Below are positions 61,230 to 64,000 of a stretch of DNA of 64,000 nt, one piece after another (the first letter of the stretch is position 1; each line of letters starts with the position of its first letter). This stretch comes from an uncultured Ruminococcus sp. GTDB taxonomy: Bacteria; Bacillota; Clostridia; Oscillospirales; Ruminococcaceae. The position numbers and the translations under genes were made by a program. The notes beneath the pieces were generated by a model. It saw only the letters and a program-made list of their open reading frames with translations. It ran no database searches and had not been told where the DNA came from. Where the stretch lies: assembly GCA_910584195.1 (NCBI GenBank), contig CAJTYV010000015.1:8316-72315 (forward strand), written 5' to 3'.

Positions 61230-61967
61230 TTATACTTTAAATCCCTTTTCCCTGAAGCTGTCGATAACGTTCCCCAATATTTCGGCATTTGTAGCTGAAA
61301 CAGAATGGAGAAGAAGAATTTCTCCGGAATGTGCAGAGTCTGTGAGCTTTTTCAATCCCTCCGCCGGGGCAGGCTGACTGTCGGTTTTCCAGTCCACATA
61401 AGCAAAGCTCCAGAACAAGGTCTTATAGCCGCACTGCTGTACCGTTTCGAGTGATTCCTCTGAATACTCTCCGCAGGGGAAGCGGAAATACTGCATTTCA
61501 TAACCATAGTTATTCAGCACGTATTCATGGAGACTCATTATCTCCTCCACCGCCTCGTCATGTGAAAGCGATGGCAGACTTGCATGAGTCATACCATGAT
61601 TTCCGAGAGTATGACCCTCGGCGATCATCCGCTTTACAAGCGATTCTTCTTTTTTAGCGTAATCGCCTGTAAGAAAGAAGATAGCGCTGACGTTTTTTTC
61701 TTTTAAAGTGTCAAGGATCTTTTCGGTATATCCGTTTTCATAGCCTTGGTCAAAGGTTATGATGATTCTGCTTTCGTCATCCGATAAGGCGTAGGCATCA
61801 AGACCGTCATATCGGTTGTTGAAATCTATTGCACCGATAGGACGGTTCTGGCTGTCAGAAGCCATTCCCTGACCGTAGCCGATTGCCCTGTTATCCGCCG
61901 CATACACAGCAGATGCGGGCATTACCGCAGCTGTCATCAATGCAATAGCCGATGCTGTCAATTTCAT
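61230..61967 (-). CDS. PdaA-like polysaccharide deacetylase
   Basis: The 245-residue secreted protein has a signal peptide (MKLTASAIALMTAAVMPASAVYA) and a NodB domain: IITFDQGYENGYTEKILDTL (the first Asp motif), GNHGMTHASLPSL (metal His pair), YFRFPCGEYSEESL. The family removes acetyl groups from peptidoglycan muramic acid or other polymers. FDQG instead of FDDG/FDNG is a slight deviation: the second Asp is Gln; PdaA enzymes have Asn there. Transcribed toward the palindrome pair. Confidence 0.9.
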   Translation of the reverse strand: MKLTASAIALMTAAVMPASAVYAADNRAIGYGQGMASDSQNRPIGAIDFNNRYDGLDAYALSDDESRIIITFDQGYENGYTEKILDTLKEKNVSAIFFLTGDYAKKEESLVKRMIAEGHTLGNHGMTHASLPSLSHDEAVEEIMSLHEYVLNNYGYEMQYFRFPCGEYSEESLETVQQCGYKTLFWSFAYVDWKTDSQPAPAEGLKKLTDSAHSGEILLLHSVSATNAEILGNVIDSFREKGFKV

Positions 61968-62104
61968 ACACTTTCACTCCTTTTTTGGAGCTGCGGAATT
62001 TCTTCCGCAAAAGTATTATATGAATTGGCTCACAATTTATTAATTGAAAATTTTTCAAAAAATTTCTCGGTTTCAATACTAAATTCTTTTCATCATCATT
62101 TATT

Positions 62105-63034
62105 TTAGCCCTTAGACGCCATGACTTTCTGAACTTCAAGAGCATCCATCGGAGTAACTCCGTCACCTACGTTGTAGATGTCGGCATTAAACTCCCCCTG
62201 TAAAGATAATCCGTATTTATCCTCGTTACCAAGATGCTGAAGTATAGCTGTTGAATCTGCTATTGTGTATTTACCGTCGCAGTTGGCATCTCCGTCGATG
62301 TAATTAAAAAGTTCAATAGGTTCTATAGTTTCTTTTGTAGTTATAAACGTATCAACGTCATATGTTTTTGGCTTAAAACCAAATCTATTATATATACCTA
62401 ATGCAATTTCTAAACAGCTATCAAAATAATCACTTGTTTGAGGAATAATTTGAATTGCTTTTCCGTTCCACTCTACAATTTCAATATTTGCTTCTAAGCC
62501 AATTTCAGAAACATATTTACTTAAAATTTCAAAAGTAAGATCTTCATATTTATATGTTGAAGGATAATAGGGTAAAAAATGTTGATCAACAAGTCTTTCT
62601 AAAATTTTAACCTGAGCATTAGAAATAAGATTGCGTTCTTTCATGGCTTTCATCACATTTTTTAATTCATTAGGTTTTACCAAAATGTAATATTCATAAT
62701 TATTGTCAGTTTCTATTTCACTTAAACCTCCATAGTTTCCAACAATCTCACGAAGACATTTATCAGCCTTTTCTTTTGTTGCATCATCTGATAAATTTAA
62801 GAAAACAATCTCCGTATAATTAATTTCTTCAAGCATTAATACACCAGGAGCAACAAATGCTCTTTCGTATTCTTCACTGTAAAGAACATTATACTCTGAA
62901 TCAAGTTCTCTTAAATTATAATTGAAAATATTTTTATAAGAATTTTCATCCTCATAAACAGCATCAGCGTTCATCATAACAACAAATAACGTTAAAATTA
63001 TAGTTGACAAAATAACAGCTAATATATTTTTCAT
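62105..63034 (-). CDS. Secreted protein with C-terminal dockerin
   Basis: The 309-residue product has a signal peptide (residues 1-25), a domain of unknown type (residues 30-240) and a C-terminal type I dockerin pair: GDANCDGKYTIADSTAILQH and FNADIYNVGDGVTPMDALEV, with calcium loop Asp/Asn positions. A dockerin attaches enzymes to a cohesin-bearing scaffold, so this protein may belong to a cellulosome-like complex. It follows a trypsin-like protease gene by 16 bp on the same strand and may be its inhibitor or partner. Confidence 0.82.
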   Translation of the reverse strand: MKNILAVILSTIILTLFVVMMNADAVYEDENSYKNIFNYNLRELDSEYNVLYSEEYERAFVAPGVLMLEEINYTEIVFLNLSDDATKEKADKCLREIVGNYGGLSEIETDNNYEYYILVKPNELKNVMKAMKERNLISNAQVKILERLVDQHFLPYYPSTYKYEDLTFEILSKYVSEIGLEANIEIVEWNGKAIQIIPQTSDYFDSCLEIALGIYNRFGFKPKTYDVDTFITTKETIEPIELFNYIDGDANCDGKYTIADSTAILQHLGNEDKYGLSLQGEFNADIYNVGDGVTPMDALEVQKVMASKG

Positions 63035-63050
63035 AACGTTACCTCACAAT

Positions 63051-64000
63051 TTACTTTAAATATGGGTTACTATAATAAAAATAAAGCTTATCCTTATCCA
63101 TGCGTGCTCCAGTAGCACTACCCATTCCATCAGATGCAGAATGAATTCCTATAGCAGAATTGCAATAAACTTTATGAAAACCTGTCGCATCCTGATATAC
63201 ATAAGTTTCGTTAAAGAAAACAGGTCCACCACTGCTTCCACCAGCTGTAGGAACATTATATCTAATCGTGGAATCATTTGATTCATCAGGATTTAAATAT
63301 CCTCTTGTATTGACTCTATAACCTCTTCCTATATCCTGAATATTTGGAAATCCCCCTACCATTACACTTCCCTTGCTTGTTATATAATCATCTGTTGCTA
63401 TACCTAAATGATACCTTCCGTATGCCTGAGAAATAGCATTTTCTACATATACAAGCGCAAAATCATATTCAGTATATGAGGTATTTGCTCCAATATATTC
63501 AATAGGTACATGAATAAACTTGGGTTGCAATTGCTCAACAATTTTAGTTCCGCTTTCATCATAAACATTTATCACAAAATTAATAAATTCTCTATCACCT
63601 TTATCATTTCTTTGAAAAACACAATGAGCTGCTGTAACAATAATATGATCATCTATAATAAATCCTGTTCCATATTCCCCTAATCTAACAACCGCTTGAT
63701 CTGGACTCATGGACACATCGTCCTTTGTGACAATATAAACAGAATCTTTATTACGCTCAGGCAGAAAAATATTTTTATAATTAACACTTAAATTGGAATT
63801 TAACACTTGATTTAAAGGACGAGCCAAAGTATACATTGTACTTGATCTATTATCATTCGAAGAACAGTCATGTTTTAAATAAGTTTTTTTAGAATATAAT
63901 AAATTATTATTAAGATAATCTTTATCATTGGTAGAATTTTTTAAGATTCCTAATAAATGAGCATTAACTACCCACGCATCAAATAAAGTAACCAATCCAT
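63051..64000 (-). CDS. Trypsin-like (S1B) serine protease, 5' end outside window
   Basis: The frame is open to the window edge; the N-terminus and signal peptide lie beyond it. The catalytic triad is visible: His in IIVTAAHCVF, Asp in SYTEYDFALVYVE, Ser in TAGGSSGGPVFF. This is the glutamyl-endopeptidase/V8-like group of secreted proteases. The next gene encodes a dockerin protein. No dockerin is present in the visible part of the protease. Confidence 0.88.
   Translation of the reverse strand, partial: GLVTLFDAWVVNAHLLGILKNSTNDKDYLNNNLLYSKKTYLKHDCSSNDNRSSTMYTLARPLNQVLNSNLSVNYKNIFLPERNKDSVYIVTKDDVSMSPDQAVVRLGEYGTGFIIDDHIIVTAAHCVFQRNDKGDREFINFVINVYDESGTKIVEQLQPKFIHVPIEYIGANTSYTEYDFALVYVENAISQAYGRYHLGIATDDYITSKGSVMVGGFPNIQDIGRGYRVNTRGYLNPDESNDSTIRYNVPTAGGSSGGPVFFNETYVYQDATGFHKVYCNSAIGIHSASDGMGSATGARMDKDKLYFYYSNPYLK

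Overview
The window looks like a low-GC, anaerobic gut or rumen Firmicute of the Ruminococcus type (Oscillospiraceae). The grounds are dockerin-type calcium-binding repeats in two secreted proteins, Gram-positive lipoprotein and sortase signals, an Agr-type peptide pheromone system, AGGAGG ribosome binding sites and sigma-A promoters. The genus is an inference from gene content; no marker gene in the window fixes the species.

Layout. (1) 1-2.4 kb: accessory genes of mobile-element type (DUF3789-like peptide, MazF toxin with a small downstream ORF, sigma-like factor, zinc-ribbon peptide, XRE regulator) plus a decayed IS200/IS605 tnpB end. (2) 2.4-3.9 kb: a dGTPase gene. (3) 4.3-16.7 kb, minus strand: one tightly packed operon agrD-agrB-rhs, a putative immunity gene, then two promoterless RHS C-terminal cassettes (an M23-like peptidase and an L,D-transpeptidase-like domain), each followed by a lipoprotein that is a candidate immunity protein. 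(4) 16.8-18.7 kb: agrC and a damaged agrA-like response regulator. (5) 18.9-45.8 kb: an integrative and conjugative element with integrase, MobP-type relaxase, a Gram-positive type IV secretion set (VirB4, VirB3/PrgI-like, VirB6-like, VirD4, VirB2-like), primase, surface adhesin with class B sortase, two DNA methyltransferases, an ArdA-like protein and a cargo kptA. (6) 46.1-46.5 kb: tRNA-His, tRNA-Arg and tRNA-Gly. (7) 47.2-54.5 kb, plus strand: a sugar-type ABC importer operon with two permeases and a large solute-binding lipoprotein, interrupted by an HlyD-like adaptor and a MacB-like protein. (8) 54.7-64 kb: conserved Ruminococcus-type membrane proteins, a DUF1836 regulator, an SPFH protein, a PdaA-like deacetylase, a dockerin protein and a trypsin-like protease cut by the window edge.

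The most notable pattern is regulatory. The agrD promoter and the promoter upstream of the dGTPase gene share the same architecture: two imperfect 9-bp direct repeats with a 21-bp period (the usual LytTR/AgrA layout), 10 bp, a -35 box, a 17-bp spacer and a -10 box. This suggests that one peptide quorum-sensing circuit controls an RHS polymorphic toxin operon and a nucleotide-depleting enzyme. The local AgrA-like gene appears to have lost the core of its DNA-binding domain, so the circuit may be broken or served by another regulator.

A second pattern is in the conjugative element. Three of its proteins (ArdA-like, Dam-like methylase and a DUF6329-like protein) end in a similar Gly-Gly-(Ile/Leu)-X-Leu tail, which could be a signal for transfer through the type IV system.
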